Virus record (IMG/VR): IMGVR_UViG_3300030202_004216
Location: 1 to 48,862 of that record
Origin: a virus
Length of the DNA: 48,862 nucleotides
Reading direction: 5' to 3' (one strand)
Below the pieces are notes generated by a model. It worked only from the letters and a program-made list of their open reading frames with translations, had not been told where the DNA came from and did no database searches. Each line of letters opens with the position of its first letter. Position 1 is the first letter of the stretch. Positions 8,001 to 14,994 of this stretch are shown piece by piece. Position numbers and translations under genes: made by a program.

Positions 8001-9023
8001 TCAGTAGTGAATGCTGACGTTGTTGATGAAACCCTTGGCGATAGCGGTGATCAGGAGCCTGGCTTGCGCCTCGGTGATGCCGGCTTCTGCCACAAAACCG
8101 GCCAGAATGGTGCGGTTGATTTCGGCGCAGTGCTCTCGGTTTGCCTCGCGCCGGGCCTTGGCTTCCGCCTCAGCTGCCTGCTCAGCAGCAATGCGCTGAC
8201 GTTCGCATTCAGCGGCCTGCTCGGCTTTCGCATGAGCGTCGCGTTCGGCCTGCTCGGCGCGCTGGATGGCGTCAAGCCGCTCGCGTTCGGCCCGTTCGAC
8301 TGCCGCTGCGGCGGCCGCTGCAGCTGCCTGCTCGGCTGCAATGCGCTGGGCTTTTGCCTCCTCCTTGCGCTGACGCTCGGCAGCCTCTTCGCGCAGGCGT
8401 GCCAGTTCGATCTGGTCGGCGTCGTACTGAATGCGAGCATCAAGCGCTGCGCTCAGGTGCTCCAAAGCGAGCTCGCGCAGGCGCTCACCCTCCATCTGGA
8501 AGTCACCCCATTCCTCGGTCGGCTCCAGTGCCTGCACCTCTTCGATCAGCGCCCGGTACTGGTCAGCCGTCAGCCCGGCAATGGAGCCAAGATTCCGCAG
8601 GCGCTGGAGAATGGCGCGGTGCCGTTCTTCGCGCGCCTTCTCGGCCGCCTCCCAGTCGGTCAGTGGCTTGCGCACCTGATCGCGCAGCGCGTCCATTTTT
8701 GTCTTGAACTCGCGCAACTCTTCCTCGACCGGCTTGATTTGGTCTTTCAGCTTGCGCAGGTAGTCGCGGCCTGGGTTTTCGACGGCGGTTTTTGACCGGC
8801 TCACCATCGCTGAAAGCGAGGCGATGCGCTGGCGACCCTTTGCCGTTGTCAGGTCTGGCACTTCGCTCAGCACGGCCGCCTTTGCCGCCTCGACGTAACG
8901 CCCCAAGAGGTTGTGGCCGTAGATCGCCGGCGCCTGCTCGGCACTGATACTGATGTCGTTGATGTCGATTTCGATAGCTTCCGGCTCGGTCTGCTGCACT
9001 TTCTTCTCTGCGGTTGCGGTCAT
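8001..9023 (-). CDS. coiled-coil phage recombination-region protein
   Basis: A 340-residue, strongly helical protein with a long Ala/Glu/Arg-rich coiled coil (about residues 200-290, with a run of nine alanines). GGAGGT lies ahead of ATG 9023, and the gene overlaps erf by 4 bp. The conserved-looking N-terminal part contains PGRDYLRKLKDQIKPVEEEL. Proteins of this shape commonly sit between the exonuclease and annealing protein in Pseudomonas and enterobacterial phages. It may be an accessory recombination factor, but no enzymatic motif is visible. Similarity to TolA is only compositional. Confidence 0.8.
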   Translation of the reverse strand: MTATAEKKVQQTEPEAIEIDINDISISAEQAPAIYGHNLLGRYVEAAKAAVLSEVPDLTTAKGRQRIASLSAMVSRSKTAVENPGRDYLRKLKDQIKPVEEELREFKTKMDALRDQVRKPLTDWEAAEKAREERHRAILQRLRNLGSIAGLTADQYRALIEEVQALEPTEEWGDFQMEGERLRELALEHLSAALDARIQYDADQIELARLREEAAERQRKEEAKAQRIAAEQAAAAAAAAAVERAERERLDAIQRAEQAERDAHAKAEQAAECERQRIAAEQAAEAEAKARREANREHCAEINRTILAGFVAEAGITEAQARLLITAIAKGFINNVSIHY

Positions 9024-9832
9024 TGCTGCACCTCCATTTGTTGCTGGCTTTCTGCGTGCTGGCGAGAAAGCGCGGCCTGATGCTTGATCGCTGCGCTTTC
9101 GAGTGAGTTGAGAATGGCGTCGTACTGCGAGACGGGAATGGTGTTCGGCTCAGGCCAGTCGGCAGCGAACTTGCCTTGCACGCCTGGACTGCAGCGATTA
9201 ACGACAGCCAGAATGCGATCACACTGAACCTTGGTGATGACGCGAACCTGTTGCCCGGTGCCACCTGCAGCCTGGCCGTCGTCGTCCTCGCCATGGCTGG
9301 TCAGGTTCAGCAGGGCGCCTGCGGTGTAGCGCTTGCCGTAGCTCACCGAGCTCGCGATTGCCTGAACGGTATTTTTGCTACCGCTATTATCGGCGGGCAG
9401 GGTCAGGTCGGTTGTTTCCCGATGTCCGCCCCTGTGCGACAGGATGCCGGTAACAGTGATTCCCCCGTTGCCGGTGGCGGTGCGGAAAGACAAGGCAAAG
9501 CCGAACCTGGTCAGGACGGGCTTCAAGGCTTCGTTGATGTCCTCCCACTTGGCATAGGTGCTTTGCTTGCCCCCTGCCTTGTTCTTGATGATGCCGCGCT
9601 CTTCGATGCAGGGCAGCTGATCCTGCATTTCCGACAGCGCCTGTGCGAATGCCACTTCGGACTGTTTCGACAGGATGCGCTCGTGCATTTGCATCAGGCG
9701 CTCCATCTTGTCGATATTGACCTCTGGGTCGCGTGCGGCGCGCTCGATGACGCTGATAAGGGCTACTGATTCCGATACCGGGGCAGCAAGCGCCCCGCCA
9801 GCGCTTTGCAGCGCAACGTCTGTATTGCTCAT
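9020..9832 (-). CDS. ERF-family single-strand annealing protein
   Basis: A 270-residue protein of the P22 Erf superfamily, which pairs complementary single strands during phage recombination. Family segments include SEVAFAQALSEMQDQLP, ...STYAKWEDINEALKPVLTRFGFALSF, and KNTVQAIASSVSYGKRYTAG (about residues 150-175), ending in TSHGEDDDGQ. The Gln-rich C-terminus is variable as usual. It works with the exonuclease at 7361-7993 and SSB. Confidence 0.95.
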   Translation of the reverse strand: MSNTDVALQSAGGALAAPVSESVALISVIERAARDPEVNIDKMERLMQMHERILSKQSEVAFAQALSEMQDQLPCIEERGIIKNKAGGKQSTYAKWEDINEALKPVLTRFGFALSFRTATGNGGITVTGILSHRGGHRETTDLTLPADNSGSKNTVQAIASSVSYGKRYTAGALLNLTSHGEDDDGQAAGGTGQQVRVITKVQCDRILAVVNRCSPGVQGKFAADWPEPNTIPVSQYDAILNSLESAAIKHQAALSRQHAESQQQMEVQQ

Positions 9833-9842
9833 GGTGGGTTAC

Positions 9843-9947
9843 CTACTTGAAGGAAATTTCGATTGCGTCAACCAGGGCGTACAGCAGAAACACGCAGCCC
9901 CAGAGTGTGAGATTGGCTGCCGTCATGCGGCAGATTTGGCGGATCAC
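9843..9947 (-). CDS. 34-residue single-span membrane protein
   Basis: A short gene starting at GTG 9947, with GGAGGG 7 bases upstream and a start overlapping the stop of the preceding gene (CAGTGATCC), so translational coupling is likely. The product VIRQICRMTAANLTLWGCVF... has one hydrophobic helix (about residues 11-28) and ends in Phe-Lys. Such tiny membrane proteins in early operons may alter the host envelope, but the role is unknown. Confidence 0.55.
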   Translation of the reverse strand: MIRQICRMTAANLTLWGCVFLLYALVDAIEISFK

Positions 9948-10162
9948 TGCGTATCCCTCCGTGCGCACTGGTGGGCGTTGAGCGCCAGATCGTTGAGGCG
10001 GCCAGCCTGATCTGCGTCGATGACCCCAGACACTCGCATGCCGTCAATCAGGCCGTGGGTGTAGGACAGGAATGCAAAGCCATCATTTTTCCGGGCCGAA
10101 CCCAGGGCGCTTTTCAGGTACGCCATGGCCAGCATGCGGTTGGTTTGTTCGCGCGGGGTCAT
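9944..10162 (-). CDS. hypothetical early protein
   Basis: A 72-residue helical protein (MTPREQTNRMLAMAYLKSAL..., FLSYTHGLIDGMRVSGVID). It overlaps genes on both sides by 4 bp. There are no catalytic, metal or membrane features. Conserved-looking but without assignable function. Confidence 0.72.
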   Translation of the reverse strand: MTPREQTNRMLAMAYLKSALGSARKNDGFAFLSYTHGLIDGMRVSGVIDADQAGRLNDLALNAHQCARRDTQ

Positions 10163-10467
10163 AGGTCTACCCTCGACTCAGCTATGGCGTTTTCAAGCTC
10201 ACGCACCTCTGCTCGTTGGGCGTCTACCAATTCCGCCAAGCATTTTTTTACGCCAAGCATGATCATTTCTCGGCCTCGGATAAGGCGCTGCGCGTAGTAT
10301 CGATCCATGCTGGTCAAGGCCACTGAGCCAATCCCGCCAACGCTTACCGATATGGTTTCCTGATGCCCTGATAGCTGGCACAACGAAAGCCGCTTTTCGT
10401 GCTCCGCAAGTAGTTTGCGAGCGGCCCCGAGCTGATCGCACAACGCTTTCAATTCGTCGATGCTCAC
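10159..10467 (-). CDS. hypothetical early protein with helical ends
   Basis: A 102-residue protein. Both ends are helical (KALCDQLGAARKLLAEHEKR and RAEVRELENAIAES), flanking a small beta-rich centre SVSVGGIGSVALTS. This suggests a dimeric coiled-coil protein. Starts and stops overlap neighbours by 4 bp. No function can be inferred. Confidence 0.7.
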   Translation of the reverse strand: MSIDELKALCDQLGAARKLLAEHEKRLSLCQLSGHQETISVSVGGIGSVALTSMDRYYAQRLIRGREMIMLGVKKCLAELVDAQRAEVRELENAIAESRVDL

Positions 10468-10682
10468 TGATCACCTCCTGAAACCGCGTCGTAATCGGCC
10501 TGCGTCAACTCAGGGCGCGGGTCGGTGTAGCGATGCATCTTGCAGCGATGCCCAGGCAGCAGGATTTTCGGGTGCGCCTTCGGCAGCAGGCGCTGACATT
10601 CAGGGCAGGGCATGCCGTATTTGGCGCGCAGCTTTTTGTTAAAGCTCTTCATGCCTGCGTACATTTCTGCGACTTCGCTCAC
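10464..10682 (-). CDS. conserved small phage zinc-finger-like protein
   Basis: A 72-residue protein containing KYGMPCPECQRLLPKAHPK, then LLPGHRCKMHRYTDPRPEL, giving a Cys2/Cys-His metal-binding pattern. I recognise this small protein type from several Pseudomonas phages, where it is always annotated as hypothetical. 4-bp overlaps on both sides show it belongs to the early operon. Confidence 0.75.
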   Translation of the reverse strand: MSEVAEMYAGMKSFNKKLRAKYGMPCPECQRLLPKAHPKILLPGHRCKMHRYTDPRPELTQADYDAVSGGDQ

Positions 10683-11137
10683 TGATCACCTCCCAGCACC
10701 AAGCACGCCACGGTCAGCAGCGCGCCCAGCCATTCTTCGATGTAGATGCCGGCCACCAAGCCAAGGGAAATGGAAGCGGCCACCAAGGCAACCGTCCGCC
10801 AATTGATGCGGCGACGCGGTGCAGGATCTGCTGCTACCGGCTCATTGGCCGCAGGCGCAGTCTTGATTGGCTGGTTAAGCGGGACGAACTGGAGAAGGCG
10901 GGCCGAGAACAACCGGCTGTATTCCATTTCCAGATCGTCATGCTCGCGGTGGCTGATGGCGCCGCAGTCGACCAGCTGGCGCAGCTCTTCGCGGCCGGCG
11001 ACGATCAAGTCGTTCAGATCGCGCTTCGCGCCGGCCTTGAGAAACGCTTTGCGCAGTTCAATGACACGCATGCCCTGCTCGCGGGTGAGCTTCACAGGGC
11101 GCCAGAACATAGGGTTAGAAGTCGTTGCTGCGGTCAC
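10679..11137 (-). CDS. hypothetical protein with C-terminal membrane segment
   Basis: 152 residues from GTG 11137, chosen because AAGGAG lies 7 bases upstream. It overlaps the preceding gene by 23 bp. The N-terminal two thirds are soluble and helical (VIELRKAFLKAGAKRDLNDL). After a Pro/Ala linker and RRRINWRT, the last 35 residues form one long or two short hydrophobic helices (VALVAASISLGLVAGIYI and WLGALLTVACLVL). The soluble part is probably cytoplasmic and tethered to the inner membrane. Role unknown. Confidence 0.65.
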   Translation of the reverse strand: MTAATTSNPMFWRPVKLTREQGMRVIELRKAFLKAGAKRDLNDLIVAGREELRQLVDCGAISHREHDDLEMEYSRLFSARLLQFVPLNQPIKTAPAANEPVAADPAPRRRINWRTVALVAASISLGLVAGIYIEEWLGALLTVACLVLGGDQ

Positions 11138-11465
11138 GGGATTGCTCCTTCTTCCATGCGGCATCCAGCATCGTGCCGGCGTGATTTTCGAGGGCCTTGC
11201 GGGCTGCCTTCGCCATGTTGCGAATGGTCAGGTCGCTTGACCGGCTGGCGGCAAGGATCAGGTCGACACAAAAGCCCTCCGGCACCAGGTCGTACAGCTC
11301 TTCATCAGCGCAGCGCTTGAACGCTTCGTAGCTGACCAGAACCGTATCAACGCCGGTCATCAGGTCGCCGATTGCGCTGTCCATGTTTGGTGGTTCGGGT
11401 TCGTCGGCCGGCGGCAACGCCAGCTCATACGCCGTTTGGTCGCGGTAAATCTGTCCATTGATCAT
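11115..11465 (-). CDS. hypothetical early protein
   Basis: 116 residues from ATG 11465 (MINGQIYRDQTAYELA...), selected because GGAGGT is 5 bases upstream. The open frame further upstream runs through a terminator hairpin. The C-terminal half is helical (NMAKAARKALENHAGTMLDAAWKKEQ). It is the first gene after the terminator at 11531-11556, so its expression depends on read-through from the leftward promoter or on a local promoter. Confidence 0.65.
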   Translation of the reverse strand: MINGQIYRDQTAYELALPPADEPEPPNMDSAIGDLMTGVDTVLVSYEAFKRCADEELYDLVPEGFCVDLILAASRSSDLTIRNMAKAARKALENHAGTMLDAAWKKEQSRDRSNDF

Positions 11466-11530
11466 GTTGACCTCCAGATGAACGCCCACAGGCATAGCGT
11501 GCATGCCTCTGGGCGCTGGGTAGGGAAGGG

Positions 11531-11556
11531 GAAAAAGAACCCCGCCGGAGCGGGGT
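11531..11556 (-). terminator. leftward intrinsic terminator within the early operon
   Basis: Read on the minus strand, a perfect ACCCCGC/GCGGGGT stem with a TCCG loop is followed by TTCTTTTT. It separates the promoter-proximal genes (12243-13162) from the distal early genes, like a lambda tL terminator. Either antitermination or an RNA-based switch would be needed to pass it. Confidence 0.75.
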
Positions 11557-12242
11557 AAAGAGTGTGGTGGGTGCCGGTTGCCGCCCGGCGACACCTTTCC
11601 CACAAACCAGTTATGGGCCTTGGTGCCGGCTTCCCGTTTCCGGGGCTCTCTCGCTGCACGGTGTTCGATATTGGTGCCGGTCTCTCCCGGCTGTCTCGCC
11701 AGTGAACTGCCCAGCGGCGCCAGGCAGCACAGTCAATCACCAGTCTCGCGGATAGCGTTACCGCCTCATTACAGGGGTGATTCCCGTCCTCTCGTTAGCC
11801 GACTCATAGAGGAAACGACGTGTTTACGGCAGTACGCTGCCAGCCCGGCGCCGAAATCGTTGATAGGTGCGCTGCCTTTTTATGACGCGAATATGTCGCA
11901 GCGCGAGCCCGTCGCACGGGCTGCTGGCCTCGCCCGGAGGCGGTGCCGTTACTGTGCCCACGCATGGTGGGTCAGCTCTGCCCTGTATCGCTGGGCAAGC
12001 GCCGCTCGCTGTCTTTTTTTAGATGAGTTGAAGGGCGGGCCGAACTTTCTCATCGAATAGCACCCTGCCCGGATGGCGTGGCGGCCGAGAGCTCTCAACC
12101 CTGCCCAGGGTGCTAATCGATGCCCAGCAGATATACCGCTGCTGGGGCCGGTACCAGGTCACGCGGGCGGATGCTCAAGCGTAGGACTCCGCGCCCTGAC
12201 TGCCGGTGATATATGCCCCTCCGCCGGCTGGGGTAGTCGTGC
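11557..12242 (-). other. hairpin-rich non-coding region, possible regulatory RNA
   Basis: About 690 bp without a convincing gene. Perfect hairpins include AGCCCGT/ACGGGCT (11906-11922) and CCCAGCAG/CTGCTGGG (12123-12146), besides the three GGTGCCGG hairpins. A minus frame crossing 11462-11740 encodes a Ash/Icd-like phrase (THHTLYPAPAGFFFPFPTQ) of the kind seen beside C4 antisense RNAs of P1, P4 and P22. This suggests a C4-type immunity or attenuation RNA acting with the downstream terminator. This is inference from pattern only. Confidence 0.4.
11570..11680. repeat. three GGTGCCGG direct repeats, each opening a hairpin, about 51 bp apart
   Basis: GGTGCCGG occurs at 11570-11577, 11622-11629 and 11673-11680. 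The first and third copies begin perfect GCCGG/CCGGC stems with 6-7 base loops, and the second forms a four-pair version. Regular spacing and hairpins in a region without a credible gene point to a structured RNA or repeated protein sites. They lie just upstream, in transcription order, of the minus-strand terminator. Confidence 0.6.
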
Positions 12243-12464
12243 TCAGTGCTTGGTGCAGACGTGGTGCTTGGCATTGCATCCGCACCGGACGCCGTGACCA
12301 GTCACCCGGTAGCGATGGGTGATCGCCGGAAGATGGCGACCGCCTCGGCATACCGTGTAAACCTCTTCAACCCATTCCAGCTGGGTGAAGTGCGCCGCGC
12401 CGTGAATCAGTGCAGGGCCGGGGGTGGTTTCTGGGAAGAAATCCCAATCAGTGTCAGTGTTCAT
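12243..12464 (-). CDS. small hypothetical protein
   Basis: 73 residues from ATG 12464, with AGGAGG 5 bases upstream. The sequence MNTDTDWDFFPETTPGPALIHG, then a cysteine/histidine-rich end (GVRCGCNAKHHVCTKH), could hold a metal. It is the third gene from the leftward promoter and the last before the non-coding segment. No family recognised. Confidence 0.65.
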   Translation of the reverse strand: MNTDTDWDFFPETTPGPALIHGAAHFTQLEWVEEVYTVCRGGRHLPAITHRYRVTGHGVRCGCNAKHHVCTKH

Positions 12465-12475
12465 GCAACCTCCTG

Positions 12476-12598
12476 TCAGGGTGTGCAGAGAATCAGGTGT
12501 CCGGCGATCGCAGACCAAAGGAATGCGCCACCAATGACTGCGAGCGTGACTACCGAGGCTGTCGCCACGCCTTCTGTGATTATTCGAATGATCTTCAT
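12476..12598 (-). CDS. 40-residue single-span membrane protein
   Basis: MKIIRIITEGVATASVVTLA... with one continuous hydrophobic helix (about residues 9-35), starting at ATG 12598 with AGGGG about 8 bases upstream. It fits exactly between two early genes with a short gap on each side. Codon use matches the operon. Tiny membrane proteins next to the leftward promoter may act on the host membrane or on superinfection, but nothing specific can be read from the sequence. Confidence 0.55.
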   Translation of the reverse strand: MKIIRIITEGVATASVVTLAVIGGAFLWSAIAGHLILCTP

Positions 12599-12652
12599 GT
12601 GATGCCCCTGTTTCGCTTCCCGATGCCGGCTCAATGAACCGGCATGAGGAGG

Positions 12653-13162
12653 TCAGTCCAAAATCATCCAGTCGTCAGCCAGCATGTCGGTCTGCGACGC
12701 AAGCCAGCCGATAACCAGAGAGCCGTCAGCAGCCTTCATATCGATGTGCGGACAGAGGTTGATTGGGTCGGTACGGCCAGCTGCCATGTGGTAGGCCGCG
12801 TGACCCGGTTTTGCATGCTCAGGAAGGAACTGGCTGCCGGGCGACATGGCGACCCACATTCCCTTACCGTTCCAGCCTGCGCGACAGACTTTCTTGCCCA
12901 GCTTCATCGCTTCGATTGCAAGGCCGAAACTGATGCCATCAGTGCTGCGATATGCGTTATCGAAAACAGTCGCAGGGCTCCAGCTGATGTAACCAGCGTG
13001 GCGAGAATCGTTTGCTTGGCCGCCGTCCAGATACTCGACCAGGTAGCCGGCGTCATTGCCGTTCTCGTCGCTTGGAAGCTCCCAGCCGCGGTAGTCGTTG
13101 TATTCCTGCCGACTCATCGGTAGTGCTTTGATGAGCTTGGTGCCGATGTAGGTGTTGCTCAT
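12653..13162 (-). CDS. Tad2-like (DUF2829) protein, candidate anti-Thoeris factor
   Basis: 169 residues from ATG 13162 (GGAG 9 bases upstream). Residues 77-169 carry the DUF2829/Tad2 signature: SFGLAIEAMKLGKKVCRAGW, NGKGMWVAM, IDMKAADGSLVIGWLAS and QTDMLADDW. Tad2 proteins sequester cyclic ADP-ribose-type signals and so block the Thoeris defence, and some homologues bind other cyclic nucleotides. Residues 1-75 (YIGTKLIKALPMSRQEYN, GYLVEYLDGG, GYISWSP) are a second phage module often found ahead of this domain. As first gene behind the leftward promoter it would be made immediately on infection. Activity in this protein is inferred from family membership. Confidence 0.85.
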   Translation of the reverse strand: MSNTYIGTKLIKALPMSRQEYNDYRGWELPSDENGNDAGYLVEYLDGGQANDSRHAGYISWSPATVFDNAYRSTDGISFGLAIEAMKLGKKVCRAGWNGKGMWVAMSPGSQFLPEHAKPGHAAYHMAAGRTDPINLCPHIDMKAADGSLVIGWLASQTDMLADDWMILD

Positions 13163-13460
13163 GTCGTTCTCCGGTTGGTGTTTCCCGGATGGCCCTGTTG
13201 CCAAGGCCATCGAGGAAATCTGTTCTCCATCACTCGCGTCGCCGGATTCATATCTCTGGCCGCGTCACCTGCTGGGTTCTTCGCGACTGGCTTGAGTGAC
13301 TTCGCTGCCTCGCATGTGGGAGACAGGCCAGTTCCAGAGCTGGCATGGAAGGTGAAGTTTGTAGTGCGCTCTGTACCCTTTCGGGGATCACCTTGCGCAG
13401 ATCCTGATTTGTGAAAGAACGTCGGGTCTGGCCCTGGCCGTTGGTGCTGGCTTGGGAGTG
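13163..13460 (-). other. long leader of the leftward early transcript
   Basis: About 300 bp between the leftward promoter and the Tad2-like gene. A GTG-started minus frame of 47 codons rich in Arg/Gln/Ser lies within it but has no clear ribosome site. I see no lambda-like N gene or obvious nut box. The length would allow an antitermination or RNA-control element, which I cannot identify. Confidence 0.35.
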
Positions 13461-13512
13461 AATTTAGAAAACTTAACGATAGGCGTCAAGCATTTTGTTG
13501 AGAAAACTTAAC
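13461..13512 (-). promoter_or_regulatory. leftward early promoter with two repressor operators
   Basis: On the minus strand, TTGACG (13484-13489) and TAAATT (13461-13466) are separated by exactly 17 bp, a good sigma-70 promoter. Two copies of an operator-like 16-mer lie at 13462-13477 (ATTTAGAAAACTTAAC) and 13497-13512 (GTTGAGAAAACTTAAC). One covers spacer and -10 and the other sits just upstream of -35. The same motif occurs at the cI/cro promoters. Repression by the CI-like protein in the lysogen is the expected logic. Confidence 0.8.
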
Positions 13513-13598
13513 TTTATTGGGTTGGGGCGCTGGGGCGAGCGTTTGATTGGCTTAACCATCGCACAAGAAAATCCGCCGAAGCGGGTTGGAGAAGGGCG

Positions 13599-13623
13599 CA
13601 AAAAAGCCCGCTCGGGGCGGGCT
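13599..13623 (-). terminator. terminator of the repressor operon
   Basis: Read leftward, AGCCCGC/GCGGGCT forms a perfect stem with a CCCGA loop followed by TTTTTT. It lies 25 bp after the stop of the membrane protein gene and ends the lysogenic cI transcript before it reaches the leftward promoter. Confidence 0.85.
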
Positions 13624-13648
13624 CTGCTTTAGCTTTATGGGTGTTCGC

Positions 13649-13948
13649 TTACGTTACCAACTCATGCAGCAGGATGAAGGCAGAGGAGGCCAGTAGTATG
13701 CATAACAGACCGCCAGCCCAGCTCAAAAATAAGCCGCCAGCCTCGAAGATAGATCGCTTAACGTCGGCAATCGACGAGATCCTGCCATCTTCGTAATCAC
13801 TGGATATTGATATCAGCACGAACGTGCCAGTGATGAAGGTGGCTGCGGCCATAATCGCAGAGTAAGGCGGGCTTAACGCCAACCCCCAAGACATGCTGGC
13901 GAATATGAGAACGGCATACCCGCCGATAAAAACGACAAAGCTGCGCAA
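13649..13948 (-). CDS. membrane protein co-transcribed with the repressor, candidate superinfection exclusion
   Basis: 99 residues from TTG 13948, fixed by AAGGAGGT 8 bases upstream. Two hydrophobic helices open the protein (VVFIGGYAVLIFASMSWGLA, then IMAAATFITGTFVLISI). A short charged loop (SDYEDGRISSIADVKRS) and a long C-terminal hydrophobic stretch with room for one or two helices follow. The gene lies 16 bp after cI and before a terminator, so it should be expressed in the lysogen. That setting is typical of exclusion or other lysogenic-conversion genes. No family name is known to me. Confidence 0.75.
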   Translation of the reverse strand: MRSFVVFIGGYAVLIFASMSWGLALSPPYSAIMAAATFITGTFVLISISSDYEDGRISSIADVKRSIFEAGGLFLSWAGGLLCILLASSAFILLHELVT

Positions 13949-13964
13949 GAAACCGACCTCCTTG

Positions 13965-14633
13965 TTACATCATCCCCCCGCCGCGCCAGATCACCCGGCC
14001 GATAATCGGCATTTCATGCACAGCGTCGGCAGAAAGTGCTTCGTCTGGGTAGTCAGATTTGTTTGGGTTGTCACTACGAATGATCCAGCTGCCAGTCAGG
14101 CCAAGTACCAGGCGCTTGATGCTGATGTCGCCATCAGGGCGCCGGATCGCGTAAACCTGCCGATCTCTGGGGGTTATGTCTGACTGATCGAACAGCACTA
14201 CATCGCCCTCCATCACATAGGGCTCCATGCTGGCGCCGGAAGCGTAGATGACACAGAGGTTCTCTGGCTTCACCTTCATCTTGGCCAGCCAGTCGCGCTT
14301 GAAGGCCAGCCCGCCTTTTATCTCTGCGTGATCGTTCAGGTATCCATTCCCACACTCGCCAAGGGCAGTGTACTGCGGAATCAAAGCGTAATCCTTATCG
14401 CTCGGGGCGTCTTCTGGCGCGTCATCGCGTCGTGACGATCTGCCTGTCTGCAGCCAGGTTGGCGAGCACTCCAGCACTGCCGCAGCCTTTGTCAGGTTCT
14501 CGCCCTTCAAGCCAGTGGTCCCGTTCAGCCAGTGCGAAACGGTCGCCTTGCTCACGCCAATACGCCTCGCCAATTCGGCGGGGGTCATTTTCAGCTCCTC
14601 CAGGCGGAGGGCAATTCTGTCTGCAATGGTCAT
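13965..14633 (-). CDS. cI: CI-type repressor with S24 (LexA-like) autoprotease
   Basis: 222 residues. The N-terminal helix-turn-helix (about residues 15-40: MTPAELARRIGVSKATVSHW) is followed by a linker and an S24 peptidase domain with Ser135 (GASMEP) and Lys173 (SIKRL), the pair used for RecA-stimulated self-cleavage. There is no Ala-Gly. A Cys94-Gly95 in LGECGNG is a candidate cut site, as in phi80 repressor. The start at 14633 is chosen because TAGAAT ends 7 bases before it and no ribosome site exists, so the mRNA is probably leaderless like lambda cI. An operator palindrome abuts the start, suggesting autoregulation. Confidence 0.93.
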   Translation of the reverse strand: MTIADRIALRLEELKMTPAELARRIGVSKATVSHWLNGTTGLKGENLTKAAAVLECSPTWLQTGRSSRRDDAPEDAPSDKDYALIPQYTALGECGNGYLNDHAEIKGGLAFKRDWLAKMKVKPENLCVIYASGASMEPYVMEGDVVLFDQSDITPRDRQVYAIRRPDGDISIKRLVLGLTGSWIIRSDNPNKSDYPDEALSADAVHEMPIIGRVIWRGGGMM

Positions 14634-14697
14634 GTTTAGGATTCTAAACGCCATGCGGTTAACATTGCTTGCAAGCATCGGTTAACTTTTCTAAACT
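14634..14697. promoter_or_regulatory. divergent cI/cro control region with operators
   Basis: Operator-like sites lie at 14634-14649 (GTTTAGGATTCTAAAC, perfect arms) and 14681-14696 (GTTAACTTTTCTAAAC), with a GTTAAC half-site at 14658-14663. Rightward promoter: TTGCAA 14669-14674, 17 bp, TAAACT 14692-14697, overlapped by the second operator. Leftward repressor promoter: -10 TAGAAT (14641-14646, minus) directly before the cI ATG, overlapped by the first operator. This is the expected lysis-lysogeny switch, and the motif matches the sites at 13462-13512. Confidence 0.8.
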
Positions 14698-14721
14698 CGC
14701 CAAAGATGAATGGAGGTGCTT

Positions 14722-14928
14722 ATGACCTTTGATGAAGCTCTGGCGCATTTCAAAACCGGCAAATCCATTGCCGATGCGCTTGGCGTGTCCAGCGGCCGCG
14801 TTTCTCAGTGCCGAGCTGCAGGTGGGTTTTCGTACCCGATGCAGTGCGTGCTTGAGAAAGAGTCCGAGGGCGCGCTTGTTGCTCGCCGCGAAGACGAGCC
14901 AGTAACCGCCACCGGCACAGCCGCCTGA
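14722..14928 (+). CDS. cro: Cro-like regulator
   Basis: 68 residues from ATG 14722, with GGAGG 6 bases upstream. The protein MTFDEALAHFKTGKSIADAL plus GVSSGRVSQCRAAGG is a compact helix-turn-helix of the YdaS/Cro type. It is the first gene right of the cI promoter region and divergent from cI, so it probably represses the repressor promoter during lytic growth. Confidence 0.85.
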   Translation: MTFDEALAHFKTGKSIADALGVSSGRVSQCRAAGGFSYPMQCVLEKESEGALVARREDEPVTATGTAA

Positions 14929-14994
14929 CCACGATTACATGGTGGCAGGGGCTTTGCCATGCCGCCACGACAAACCAACAGAGGTTTCCCGAGC

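Noticed and set aside
11578-12060. Plus-strand frame of 160 codons in the non-coding block
   Set aside because: No ribosome site, low-quality composition, and it covers several perfect hairpins better explained as RNA structure.
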